Assembly (NCBI GenBank): GCA_012521345.1 | Contig: JAAYMN010000082.1 | Coordinates: 1-43,737, forward strand | DNA length: 43,737 nucleotides | Direction: 5' to 3' | Source: Bacillota bacterium | GTDB lineage: Bacteria; Bacillota; Dethiobacteria; Dethiobacterales; Dethiobacteraceae | Shown: piece by piece, positions 16,242 to 24,604 of the stretch | Layout of the letters: the number at the start of each line of letters is the position of its first letter | Position numbering within the stretch: the stretch's first letter is position 1 | Notes under the pieces: model-generated | The model's database searches: none | What the model saw: only the letters and a program-made list of their open reading frames with translations | What the model was told of the DNA's origin: nothing | Made by a program: the position numbers and the translations under genes

Positions 16242-16889
16242 TCAGCTGATGCCGGTAATAAGGACGACAATAGATATTATCATATTAAGGGCCGCATTCA
16301 CAAGCGGCAGCAGAACCCGGTTCAGGGACCGGGTTGCAATCAGGATCAGCAAGATAACCGGCCCGTACGGTTCAAGCCTGATGAAGGCAAGAGCTGCTCT
16401 TACAGGCAGAAAATACTGCAGCACCCGGGAACCGTCCAGCGGCGGCACAGGCAGAAGGTTAAAGACACCCAGCATCACGTTATAGAGGAGGATTAGCTGC
16501 ATCAGGCGCAAGGCATAGCCGCTCTGCAGGGGCGGCACCAGCGCCAAAAGCAGGGCGGCCAGAAACGCCAGAAGAAAATTGGTCAGGGGCCCGGCCAGCC
16601 CCACCAGGCACAGGCTGCGCCGGCGGTTGCCGCGGAAACAGGCCGGGTTGACAGGCACAGGCTTCGCCCAGCCGAAGCCTGCCAGCCAGAGGACAAGCAG
16701 GCCAAGAGGGTCAATGTGTTTCAGCGGGTTCAGTGTCAGCCTGCCCTGTTGTTTGGCCGTGGGATCCCCCAGTTTATAGGCCGCCAGCCCGTGTCCCAGT
16801 TCATGCAGGGTGAGCGCAAGCAACAGTGCCGGAAGGCGGACAAGCAGGTTACTGACTGAAAAGCGATCCAGCAGATTAGTCAGAGGCAT
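16242..16889 (-). CDS. site-2 protease family (M50) intramembrane metalloprotease
   Basis: Short M50 zinc protease with 215 residues and about five hydrophobic segments. HELGH (29-33) supplies two zinc ligands and the catalytic Glu. NLLPVPPLDGSRV (144-156) supplies the third ligand Asp152. LNPLKHIDPLG is also typical of the SpoIVFB-distant group often found beside scpA in Clostridia. Substrate unknown. GGGGAGG precedes the ATG at 16889, which overlaps the upstream nucleotidyltransferase gene by 14 bases. No PDZ or CBS domain is present. Confidence 0.92.
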   Translation of the reverse strand: MPLTNLLDRFSVSNLLVRLPALLLALTLHELGHGLAAYKLGDPTAKQQGRLTLNPLKHIDPLGLLVLWLAGFGWAKPVPVNPACFRGNRRRSLCLVGLAGPLTNFLLAFLAALLLALVPPLQSGYALRLMQLILLYNVMLGVFNLLPVPPLDGSRVLQYFLPVRAALAFIRLEPYGPVILLILIATRSLNRVLLPLVNAALNMIISIVVLITGIS

Positions 16890-19518
16890 CTTTCGGTTCC
16901 TCCCCTTCCCTTTGCTCCGCCAGCAAACTGCGGGCCAGTGCCAGTTCTTCCTCCCGGGAGGAAACCCGCCCGTCCAGGCATGCATCCCTGACAGCCGCCA
17001 GCACTTTGTGAAAAGCCGGCCCGGGCGGAAAACCGAGCGCCTCCAGGTCATGCCCCGTAAGCTCGCTCTTTGTCAGCCTGATCTTTTCCCAGTAGGTAGT
17101 AACATGCTGCCAGACGCGGCCGTGTTTCTGCTCTGCCATAAGCAGAAGCAGCGCTTCTACAGGCAGTCCGGAAAGAAGCCTGTTCAGCTCACTGGGCAGA
17201 ATTTTTTCCGCCTGTGCCAGGCGCTCTGCCAGAGCCGGCGCCTCCCTGAGCGCCGGCAGCACGCGCTGCCCCAAGTCTTTTGGCAGGCGCAGGCGGCGCA
17301 AAAGGTGCCGCGCCTCCTGAAACGGCAGATCCAGCAGGATGGCTGCCAAAAAAAGGGCTGCCCTGGCAAAAGCGGTATCCGGCCAGGTTTTGCGGGCCCA
17401 GGCAATAATCTCGCCCACGGCAAGCAGCCTGGCGCGCAGTTTTTCGCCGTAAGCCACGCCGGGAAAAAGCTGCGGCCCTACACCTAGCTCAAAGAGGCGC
17501 ACCAGCATTTGTGCCGCCTTCTCTTCGGCAAAGAGCAGCTTAAGTTCAGCCAGCAGCCGCTCCTTGCCTACCTTTGCCACTACCCCGGCCCGGACGGCGC
17601 TTTGCAAAAGGGAGCGGGTGCTTTCCTCCAGGCGGAAGCCGAAACGCTGTTCAAAACGAATGGCACGCAGAATCCGCAGCGGATCTTCAATAAAACTTAA
17701 ATTGTACAGCACGCGGAGCATGCCGCGGGAAAGGTCGGCAATACCCCCGAAAAAATCAAACAGGTGACCGAAACGGGGCGCATTGAGGCTGAAAGCCAGT
17801 GTATTGACGGTAAAATCACGCCGGAACAAGTCATTTTTCAAACCGGAAGCCTCCACTTCCGGTAGGGCGGCAGGACGGGCATAAAACTCCTGACGGGCGG
17901 TAACAAGATCGATAGCGCTGCCGTCGCCCAAAGTCAGGGCGGCAGTGCCAAACTGTTCATGGGTTGTCAGCCGCCCGCCCAGCAGGCGCTGCAGCTTTTC
18001 CGCAAAAGGAATAGCCGGCGCTTCCACCACCAAATCCAGGTCACGCACGGGAAGCCCCAGCAGCAGGTCGCGGACAAAACCGCCCACGGCGTAAACTTTT
18101 ACTTCCTCCCTGTCCGCTGCCTGGCCGATTATAAGCAGCCTCCCCATGATTTTTTGCGGCAAACGGGTTTTCAGAAGGGGCGTCAGATCATCTCCCGCCT
18201 GCGGCAACTCCGCGCCGCCCCCTGTCGGGCTCTCTTCCTCGCTTTCCAGGAGGTGCAGCACATCCGTCCTGGTGACAATTCCTGCCAGGCTGCCGTTTTC
18301 CATGACCGGCAGCCGTCCGATATCACGTGTTGTCATCAGCCTCCGCACCTCCCTTATGGGTGTATCGGAAGACACTGTAACAGGGTTTCTGCTCATAAAA
18401 GCTCTAACCGGAGCATGCCCCAGGTTATGGTGCAGTGCTTTGTCCAGGTCGCGGCGGGAAATAATTCCTGTCAGGCGGTCTCCCTTCAACACGGGGAAGC
18501 CGCTGTGGCCGTAGCGCAGCATCAGTTTGTGAGCTTCGGCAACAGTCGTGTCCTCGTTTACTGTGCGGACGGGCGAAGACATTGCCGATCCTGCCGTCCG
18601 GGCCTGCGGAATGAGACGGTAAAGCATAAGCAGCAGTTTTTCTTTCACGCTTTCCGCAGTATCATTCTCGACGACAGTGGAAACTACACTGCGGTGTCCC
18701 CTGCCTCCCAAATCAGACAAAACTTCCGTCAAATCCACCTGCCGCATTCGGCTGCGACCCGCTACATAGACGCGGCCGGCCATGGCCGCCACGGTAAAAA
18801 AAAGGTCCGCATCTACAATTTCCAGCAGTTTTTGGGTCAGGTCGGCCAGCCCGCCTACATATTCTTCACCGGCGACGGCGGCAATGCCCACACGTACGCC
18901 GCGGATTTCCCGGAATTCGGCGGCTGCCAGCAGGTTGTCCAGGAGGCCGCGCTGCGCACCGGTCAGGGGCTGGTGCAGGAAGGTCTGGAGCACCTCTAAA
19001 TTTACACCTTCCGGCCAGAGACGGCAGACGGCCTGGACGTCACGCATGGTTGTCCGGTTATAGGTAAGGCAGCCGGTATCTTCAAAAATCCCCAGGATAA
19101 AGAGTGTGGCTTCAAATGGTGTAATCCTGATGTTGCCCTCCAGCAGTTTTTCCACAAGCAGGGTGGTGGCGGCTCCCACCTTTTCAGCCAAAAGACAGGT
19201 GGCCGGCAAGTCGTCAGCGCCAGGGGGATGATGGTCAAAAAGGTGTATTTCCGCGACCTTGTCCAAAAGCGGACGAAAATGCGGCAGCCGGCTGCGCTGC
19301 CTGGTGTCTGTCACAATCAACCGCCTGACGGAGGAGAAATCAACTTCCTGGGGTGTTTTTGCCTGCAGCAGATCTTTGTAAAGCGCCACAAATTCCCTTA
19401 CATTGGGGCCGAGACCGGGGGGGATGACAAGCTTTGCCTGCGGGTAAAGCTTCCCTGCCGCCACCATGGACGCCAGGGCGTCAAAATCCGCATTCTGGTG
19501 TGTGGTAATCACCTGCAT
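16876..19518 (-). CDS. DHH phosphoesterase - CBS - tRNA nucleotidyltransferase fusion
   Basis: An 880-residue fusion. Residues 1-300 form a DHH/DHHA1 phosphoesterase: H7, D11 and D13 in HQNADFDALASM, D71, DHH at 95-97 and GGRGHRSV at 271-278. This module is related to exopolyphosphatase/NrnA. Two CBS domains follow (about 313-362 and 374-425). The class II nucleotidyltransferase starts near 473 with GGFVRD (479-484), DxD at 493-495, RRDFTVN (566-572) and EDPLRILRAIRF (611-622), then the helical tRNA-binding part. It should add CCA, CC or A to tRNA 3' ends; which one cannot be read from sequence alone. ATG at 19518 with GGGGG 7 bases upstream. First gene of the M50-trpS-scpAB run. Confidence 0.93.
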   Translation of the reverse strand: MQVITTHQNADFDALASMVAAGKLYPQAKLVIPPGLGPNVREFVALYKDLLQAKTPQEVDFSSVRRLIVTDTRQRSRLPHFRPLLDKVAEIHLFDHHPPGADDLPATCLLAEKVGAATTLLVEKLLEGNIRITPFEATLFILGIFEDTGCLTYNRTTMRDVQAVCRLWPEGVNLEVLQTFLHQPLTGAQRGLLDNLLAAAEFREIRGVRVGIAAVAGEEYVGGLADLTQKLLEIVDADLFFTVAAMAGRVYVAGRSRMRQVDLTEVLSDLGGRGHRSVVSTVVENDTAESVKEKLLLMLYRLIPQARTAGSAMSSPVRTVNEDTTVAEAHKLMLRYGHSGFPVLKGDRLTGIISRRDLDKALHHNLGHAPVRAFMSRNPVTVSSDTPIREVRRLMTTRDIGRLPVMENGSLAGIVTRTDVLHLLESEEESPTGGGAELPQAGDDLTPLLKTRLPQKIMGRLLIIGQAADREEVKVYAVGGFVRDLLLGLPVRDLDLVVEAPAIPFAEKLQRLLGGRLTTHEQFGTAALTLGDGSAIDLVTARQEFYARPAALPEVEASGLKNDLFRRDFTVNTLAFSLNAPRFGHLFDFFGGIADLSRGMLRVLYNLSFIEDPLRILRAIRFEQRFGFRLEESTRSLLQSAVRAGVVAKVGKERLLAELKLLFAEEKAAQMLVRLFELGVGPQLFPGVAYGEKLRARLLAVGEIIAWARKTWPDTAFARAALFLAAILLDLPFQEARHLLRRLRLPKDLGQRVLPALREAPALAERLAQAEKILPSELNRLLSGLPVEALLLLMAEQKHGRVWQHVTTYWEKIRLTKSELTGHDLEALGFPPGPAFHKVLAAVRDACLDGRVSSREEELALARSLLAEQREGEEPKDASD

Positions 19519-19547
19519 CACAGATCCCCCGTTTTCAATCTTTTCCC

Positions 19548-19556
19548 ATTATACCA
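19548..19556 (-). promoter_or_regulatory. extended -10 promoter of the nucleotidyltransferase operon
   Basis: Minus strand TGGTATAAT: a perfect TATAAT with a TGn extension. The -35 at 17 bases (TTCCTG) is poor. The predicted start lies about 23 bases before the start codon, just after the upstream gene's terminator. Confidence 0.7.
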
Positions 19557-19590
19557 CAGATAAGTGCAGACAGGAATAAGCCGGAGCCGG

Positions 19591-19623
19591 AAAAACCGGA
19601 AGGCGGCAGACCTTCCGGTTTTT
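19591..19623 (-). terminator. terminator after the chemoreceptor-like gene
   Basis: Perfect 13-bp inverted repeat AAAAACCGGAAGG / CCTTCCGGTTTTT with a 7-base loop, one base past the stop codon. Confidence 0.92.
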
Positions 19624-19624
19624 G

Positions 19625-20461
19625 TTATTGCATCAGATTTTCCGCATACTGCAACAGCTTCCGTGCCGTCGCAGACAACTCGCGGGCGGCATCAGACAAC
19701 TGCTTGGCGGCCTGGGCCTGTTCCGCCGATATATCGGCAATGCTTGCTATTTCCGCCCCCAGGTTTTCCTTGGCCTTGTTCAGCGCCCCGAGGATTTCTT
19801 CAATTTCCGCCAGGAAACGCGAGCTGCTTTCCGCCAGGTGCCTGATTTCGCCCGCCACCACGGCAAAGCCTTTCCCGGCCGCTCCCGCCCTCGCCGCCTC
19901 AATGGAGGCATTGAGCCCAAGCAGCCTGGTCTGGGTAGTTACACTGCGAATCATGTTCAAAAGCCCGTTTGTTTCCTTCACACTCAATTCCAATTGCTTG
20001 TCCAGCTCGTTCAACTGTTGCCCGATGGATGCCAGGGTGGCAGACTGAGCCGCCAGTTCTTCCGTCGTGGCACTCATTTCTTCCGTCGCGGATGTCAGCT
20101 GGTTGGCCACGGAAAAGAGGGCATCCTGCCGTTCCAGGCTGGAGATGACCGAAACCGAGCCCAAAAGTTTACCGTCTGCATCATACACCGGGTAGCCGAT
20201 GCCGATGTACGGGAAGCCAAACACTTCCGGTCCCACCTGGCGCACCACTTTCTTGCCGGAAGCAATAACAGCCGCAGCCACACTGCCGGGCACGATCTTT
20301 GTGCCCGGTTCCATCATCTCGCCGATTTTTTCGCCGGTGCAGCAAAAGCGAATTTTTTCCGTATCTGCCACCAGCACTGCCACGTCATCCATAACCAATT
20401 CCCTCAAGTGCGGTGCAACATCAATAAAACTGTCAAGCAAAGTCCTCTCGCTTTCTCCCAC
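19625..20461 (-). CDS. soluble methyl-accepting chemotaxis-like signalling protein
   Basis: A 278-residue protein without membrane segments. Residues 1-110 are a small sensor domain with KIRFCCTGEKIG (Cys40-Cys41) and FGFPYIGIGYPVYDADGKLLGSVSV, resembling cytoplasmic PAS/GAF-like sensors of Firmicutes. Residues 115-278 are a short MCP coiled coil whose hairpin tip LLGLNASIEAARAGAAGKGFAVVAGEI (about 180-206) is recognisable. The arms after the tip are only about 70 residues, far shorter than in full receptors. A GTG six codons earlier has no ribosome-binding site; GGAGGT 7 bases before the GTG at 20461 decides the start. It stands alone between its own putative promoter and a strong terminator. 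Target (CheA or other) unknown. Confidence 0.85.
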   Translation of the reverse strand: MGESERTLLDSFIDVAPHLRELVMDDVAVLVADTEKIRFCCTGEKIGEMMEPGTKIVPGSVAAAVIASGKKVVRQVGPEVFGFPYIGIGYPVYDADGKLLGSVSVISSLERQDALFSVANQLTSATEEMSATTEELAAQSATLASIGQQLNELDKQLELSVKETNGLLNMIRSVTTQTRLLGLNASIEAARAGAAGKGFAVVAGEIRHLAESSSRFLAEIEEILGALNKAKENLGAEIASIADISAEQAQAAKQLSDAARELSATARKLLQYAENLMQ

Positions 20462-20478
20462 CCCAAAGACCTCCAACA

Positions 20479-20507
20479 CTTATATATTTATTGAGTTAAT
20501 TCAATAA
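20479..20507 (-). promoter_or_regulatory. putative promoter overlapped by a 20-base palindrome
   Basis: Minus strand TTATTG, 17 bases, TATAAG may be a sigma-A-type promoter for the chemoreceptor-like gene. The segment 20488-20507 is a near-perfect palindrome: arms TTATTGA and TCAATAA around a TTAA core, with one mismatched pair. It covers the -35 and would suit a dimeric repressor or CRP/FNR-type regulator. The predicted transcript start would fall very close to the GGAGGT site, so the exact -10 is uncertain. Confidence 0.4.
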
Positions 20508-20558
20508 GCGTCCGGCACTTTCCTGTTTTTTTTTGAGAATTTTGCCAACAATGCTACA

Positions 20559-21665
20559 TTATTTCAACAACTGCTTTTTTTTGCTGCCACTCCGCCGCTC
20601 TCGCAGCATGTCCACAAACGCCTCCAGGCGGGTTACAAAACCCGCCTCCCCCGACTGCTCATCCAGGGGGATGGAAAGATAAGGAATCCCTTCCCTGCGG
20701 CTTACTTCCGGCAGGATACTTTGGGCAACAATTTCCGGCGTGCAGGTAAAGGGCAGGATATGGATGACGCCGTCAAACCCTTCCCGGGCAAAACGGACTG
20801 TCTCTCCCAGCGAATCCCGCCCGTGCCCGCCCACAAAATGCCTCAGATAAGGGGCTGCCGCCTTTTTTACCGATCGCCCGCCCGGCAGGTAGAGTGAACT
20901 TAAAAAGACATGCTCTTTTATCCAGTCGGACAGATAAACGGCGCGCTTTACCTCCACCCCCATCTCCCCCAGGATTTTTTCCACCTGCAGGTTGGCATAC
21001 GGTTCCAGCAGCATGTAAACTTCTCCCACCAGGCCGATCTTCAGCACATCTTTTGCAGGATCCCGGGGGACTTTTGCCAGCAAAGTCAGCGCTCTCTCCA
21101 GGTTTTCTTGCACCTCCTGCGGCGTCCGCGCTTCTTTCAAAAAGAGCAAACCTGCTTCATAAGCCTTGCTTGTCGCCCCTTGTTCCGCCTCCCGCGCCCT
21201 GACCACGAGGCTTTGGGCATGCAGAAAGTCAAGAGCCTTTATTTTGCGCCAAAAAGTATGCAGCGCCGACAAGGCTTGCCCCAGGCTGCATTTGCCATAA
21301 AGCGCCCCGGCCTTGTCAAGCACCTGTTTTATCTGCCCCTGGGGCGGCTCCAGCACTATCATTTCAAAATCATAACCCAGATCAAAGAGTATTTCCCGCT
21401 GCACCACCCAGTAAAAACCGAAACGGCAGGGGCCGGTTCCGCCGGCCATGATTATCGTATTCGCCCCGGCTTCCAGGGCTTCAATAAAATTGCCCAGGCT
21501 GATTTTCAGCGGGAAACAGGCAAATTCGGGCGCATGCAGGACGCCCAGGTCAATTGTTCTTTTGGTAATGGGCGGCGGCGGGACAACGTCCAGCCCCAGG
21601 CCGGTCAGCAAGCCTTCAATGGCCAGGGAAAGAGTGCCAATATGTGGATAAGTAAATTTTCTCAT
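20559..21665 (-). CDS. 2-hydroxyacyl-CoA dehydratase/activase-related protein (COG3581-like)
   Basis: Belongs to the large family of proteins related to 2-hydroxyglutaryl-CoA dehydratase and benzoyl-CoA reductase components, many of unknown role. It is 368 residues. Cysteines that could bind an Fe-S cluster are in FACFPLK, TGPCRFG and FTCTPE; GGTGPCRFGFY is the clearest family block. The C-terminus DEQSGEAGFVTRLEAF is almost repeated in the neighbouring gene. It begins with ATG at 21665 and overlaps the upstream gene's stop by 4 bases. No complete activase ATPase is present in the window. Substrate unknown; a CoA-ester dehydratase reaction should not be assumed. Confidence 0.78.
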   Translation of the reverse strand: MRKFTYPHIGTLSLAIEGLLTGLGLDVVPPPPITKRTIDLGVLHAPEFACFPLKISLGNFIEALEAGANTIIMAGGTGPCRFGFYWVVQREILFDLGYDFEMIVLEPPQGQIKQVLDKAGALYGKCSLGQALSALHTFWRKIKALDFLHAQSLVVRAREAEQGATSKAYEAGLLFLKEARTPQEVQENLERALTLLAKVPRDPAKDVLKIGLVGEVYMLLEPYANLQVEKILGEMGVEVKRAVYLSDWIKEHVFLSSLYLPGGRSVKKAAAPYLRHFVGGHGRDSLGETVRFAREGFDGVIHILPFTCTPEIVAQSILPEVSRREGIPYLSIPLDEQSGEAGFVTRLEAFVDMLRERRSGSKKKQLLK

Positions 21666-22624
21666 ACCGCTACCCTCCGGCGGAGCATGTCAATAAAAGC
21701 TTCCAGGCGTGTCACAAGGCCGGCTTCCCCCGAATGCTCGTCCAGGGTTAAAAGCAGGACGGGTATGGCGGAAAACCGCCTGTAATATCGTGCAATCAGC
21801 TCGCAAATCAGTGAATCGGGACCGCAGCCAAAAGCAGCAACCAGGATCACGCCCTGGACGCTTTTTTCCTGCAGGAGATAGCAGCCGGCCCCCAGCAGTT
21901 CATGCCCGAAACTCCAAAAGCTTTCTTTCTGCAGCCATTTACCGCCGCAGGCAGCCGCCTCCGCGGGCAGCATTTCCGCCGTGACAATCTCCACTTCCAG
22001 CTCCCGCAGCTTGGCCAGCAAATTGCAATTGAAATACCTGTCATTGACATTGTATACATGTCCCAGCACAGCCACGCGGATTTCCCCTCGCCTGGAGTCC
22101 GCTCTCTCGCCGTTTAACGCTTCCAGCGGCGTGCAGCCGGACTGCAGCAGCGTTTTATAGGCGGCATGCGCTTCCTTGGCAGCAGCGAGCGCGCGGTCAA
22201 TTACTCGCGGCCGCCTGTCAAAGCGTGCTGCCAGTCTGCGGAGCTCCGCCACGGTCCGGGCCGGCTTTTTGGCAATATTGATTTCCGGAGACAGAATTTC
22301 CGGAAGATCCGGCACACAGCAGCGGACTATTTCCGGCAGGCCGAGGAACTTGGGGCAATAGTATTTTTTCGCTTCCACGGACACCATGCGGGGAATAAAA
22401 AGCATATCCACGCCCTTGTCCCGCAAGTCCGCCACATGCCCGAGAAAAAGCTTGACAGGCAGGCAGGCTTCTTCCACCGCCAGCCTGACGCCCTGGTCCA
22501 GAATGCTTTTTGAAGTATCCGCCGAAAGGACAATTTCCGCTCCCAGCGTCCGGAAAAAAGCCTCCCAGGCAGGATAATACTGGTAATATAGCAAGGCGCG
22601 TGGTATACCCACTGTTGCAGCCAT
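21662..22624 (-). CDS. DUF2229 / acyl-CoA dehydratase activase-related protein (COG3580-like)
   Basis: A 320-residue protein starting with the typical VGIPRALLYY. Cysteines at 54 (EEACLPVK), 90 (YYCPKF), 102-103 and in AFGCGPDS are candidates for an Fe-S cluster. The C-terminus DEHSGEAGLVTRLEAF matches that of the next gene, so the two are paralogous over that part. GGAGGT lies 5 bases before the ATG at 22624 (an ATG one codon earlier is only 2 bases away). It starts 23 bases after spoVAF. In larger relatives this unit is fused to a BcrA/BadF activase, which is missing here. Reaction unknown. Confidence 0.78.
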   Translation of the reverse strand: MAATVGIPRALLYYQYYPAWEAFFRTLGAEIVLSADTSKSILDQGVRLAVEEACLPVKLFLGHVADLRDKGVDMLFIPRMVSVEAKKYYCPKFLGLPEIVRCCVPDLPEILSPEINIAKKPARTVAELRRLAARFDRRPRVIDRALAAAKEAHAAYKTLLQSGCTPLEALNGERADSRRGEIRVAVLGHVYNVNDRYFNCNLLAKLRELEVEIVTAEMLPAEAAACGGKWLQKESFWSFGHELLGAGCYLLQEKSVQGVILVAAFGCGPDSLICELIARYYRRFSAIPVLLLTLDEHSGEAGLVTRLEAFIDMLRRRVAV

Positions 22625-22647
22625 CATACACCTCCAGAAATAATCGG

Positions 22648-24153
22648 CTACTCTTTTCCCTGACTATCCTCTCCCTCCGCCGCCACCCGGTCTTCGTCCT
22701 GCGGCTCCAGCGCCCGGGGACGCCTGCCCTCCACAGGCAGGGGCTGCCTGACCAGGACGCTGAAAAGCCCTGCATAATCGGGAGGAAAGATAGGCCAGAG
22801 ATACGGCACACCAAACGATTTATTGGTGGCAAGGCGGAGCAGGACAAGGGCTATGCCGGCCAGGAAACCGGGCAGCCGAAACAGTCCTGTAACCAGCAGC
22901 AGGAAGAGGTGGACAAGCCTGTTGGCCTGGCTTAATTCCCAGCTTGGCGTGGCAAACATACCAACTGCCACCAGCCCCCCGTATAAAAGTACCTCCGGGG
23001 TAAAAATGCCCACGTCGATGGCTATCTGGCCGATCAGCAGCGCGGCAATCAGGCTCAGTGCCGTAGCCAGAGGAGACGGTGTGTGGATGCCGGCAATCCT
23101 GATTATGTCAATGCCAAAATGGACAATAATAAACTGGAGAAAAAGCGGAATGTTGCCCACCTCTTTCGGGCCGATAAAGCGCAGGGCCTGCGGCAAAAGC
23201 GACGGCTCCAGCGAGACCAGAAGATAAAGCGGCGCCAGAATAACAGACATCATAACAGCCAAAAAACGGATCCAGCGCACATAAATGCCGGAAAGAATGT
23301 TCTGCCGGTACTCTTCGGCATGCTGCAAGTGGTGGAAGAGAGTAACGGGCACTATCATCACCGCGGGCGATGTATCAACAAAAATGAGGACATGTCCTTC
23401 CAAAAGATGGGTTGCAGCTACGTCGGGACGCTCGGTGTACCTGACCAGCGGGAAAACATTGAAGCGGCTGGCGGTGATAAATTCTTCCACCGACTTTTCC
23501 GCCATGGGCAGGCCGTCCACATCAATCGCCTGCAGGCGCCTTTTAAGATCGTCCACCAGCCTGGGGGAAGTAACGCCATCAATATACATCAGGGCCACAT
23601 CGGTTTTAGAACGGCGCCCCAGGCGAAACCCTTCGACGCGCAGACCGGGATCGCGTACACGCCGGCGCGTCAGGGCAACGTTAAACATCATGGTTTCCAC
23701 AAAACCGTCACGGGAGCCCCTCGTCAGCCTTTCCGTCTCAGGTTCTTCCGGGCTGCGGGCGGGATAGGTACGTGTATCCATGAGAATAACGGCCTGCTCC
23801 CCGTCCACAAAGAAAAGCATCTGCCCAGAAAGCAGCTCGGTGACAGCCTGGGGCATGCTTTTTTCCGCTTCAATTTCCATGTAGGGAATCTTTTTGGCAA
23901 GCAGCTGCTGCAGCGGATCGGGACACAGGTCCTCCCGCTTCAGTTCTGACAGTTTCTGCAGGATCAGCGCCACAACTTCGCCGTTTGTCAGCCCGTCAAC
24001 GTAGACCAGCGCCGCTTTTTTTCCCCCGACAACCATGTCTTTCTGCAGCATGTCTATGCTTTTGCCAAGCCCCAGCTTTGCCGCCAAATAGTCAAGGTTT
24101 TCCTGCAGCCGGGGGCTGATTTGTTCGGGGGGACCAGGCAAATGACGTTTCAT
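22648..24153 (-). CDS. spoVAF: stage V sporulation protein AF (GerA-type membrane protein)
   Basis: GerA/SpoVAF family, related to the A subunits of germinant receptors. In Bacillus SpoVAF is part of the inner spore membrane germination machinery. A large N-terminal hydrophilic region (1 to about 280, with ALVYVDGLTN and ALMYIDGVTS repeats) is followed by about five membrane segments (WIRFLAVMMSVILAPLYLLV onward) and a charged tail. The start is uncertain: ATG at 24153 gives 501 residues and one at 24165 gives 505. Neither has a standard ribosome-binding site; the nearest is GGAGGG inside the 3' arm of the upstream terminator. The other spoVA genes are not in this window. Confidence 0.9.
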   Translation of the reverse strand: MKRHLPGPPEQISPRLQENLDYLAAKLGLGKSIDMLQKDMVVGGKKAALVYVDGLTNGEVVALILQKLSELKREDLCPDPLQQLLAKKIPYMEIEAEKSMPQAVTELLSGQMLFFVDGEQAVILMDTRTYPARSPEEPETERLTRGSRDGFVETMMFNVALTRRRVRDPGLRVEGFRLGRRSKTDVALMYIDGVTSPRLVDDLKRRLQAIDVDGLPMAEKSVEEFITASRFNVFPLVRYTERPDVAATHLLEGHVLIFVDTSPAVMIVPVTLFHHLQHAEEYRQNILSGIYVRWIRFLAVMMSVILAPLYLLVSLEPSLLPQALRFIGPKEVGNIPLFLQFIIVHFGIDIIRIAGIHTPSPLATALSLIAALLIGQIAIDVGIFTPEVLLYGGLVAVGMFATPSWELSQANRLVHLFLLLVTGLFRLPGFLAGIALVLLRLATNKSFGVPYLWPIFPPDYAGLFSVLVRQPLPVEGRRPRALEPQDEDRVAAEGEDSQGKE

Positions 24154-24171
24154 GCTGAAACACATCCCTGT

Positions 24172-24196
24172 AAAAAACCCTCCACAGCCGGGAGGG
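24172..24196 (-). terminator. terminator after the dodecin gene
   Basis: CCCTCC / GGAGGG stem with a CGGCTGT loop, followed by six T on the minus strand. It lies about 30 bases past the dodecin stop and immediately before spoVAF. Confidence 0.82.
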
Positions 24197-24228
24197 CGTA
24201 ATTTTCCTTCATGTTTCAACCTTGCCTT

Positions 24229-24435
24229 TTAACGGTCCAGGACGCCAAAGGCAACTTTCACATTTGCCTTATACTCCACAATATCCCCGTCCTGGACATT
24301 GGCCGTCAGGTTCTCCACATGCACGCCGGTAATATTGTCAATTGTTTTAGCCGCATCCGCCACGGCATTTTTTACCGCATCCTCCCAGCCGATCTTGGAC
24401 TCGCCGACCAGTTCCACAACCTTGACTACGGTCAT
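24229..24435 (-). CDS. dodecin
   Basis: A 68-residue protein matching the dodecin family: KVVELVGESKIGWEDAV, TIDNITGVHVENLTANV and the final YKANVKVAFGV. Dodecins assemble as dodecamers that store or buffer flavins, and in some bacteria CoA. AGGAGGT is 5 bases before the ATG at 24435. The upstream frame (to 24564) has no such site and crosses the sigF terminator. It is a single-gene unit between two terminators, placed between sigF and spoVAF where Bacillus has the spoVA operon. Confidence 0.94.
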   Translation of the reverse strand: MTVVKVVELVGESKIGWEDAVKNAVADAAKTIDNITGVHVENLTANVQDGDIVEYKANVKVAFGVLDR

Positions 24436-24496
24436 GCTGTCACCTCCTGTTTTAGCATTATTTTGCCCGGAAAGTCTGCCGGATAAACGTTTACAT

Positions 24497-24533
24497 AAAA
24501 AACGCCCTGCAAAGAAGTATTTCCCTGCAGGGC
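24497..24533 (-). terminator. terminator after sigF
   Basis: Perfect GCCCTGCA / TGCAGGGC stem with a 14-base loop, followed by G and six T on the minus strand, about 70 bases past the sigF stop. Confidence 0.85.
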
Positions 24534-24604
24534 AAAATATATTTATGCAATTTTCGATGCGCAAAGACGTGTCTGCCTGTCACGGCAAATAAAGGCAAAA
24601 AGCT

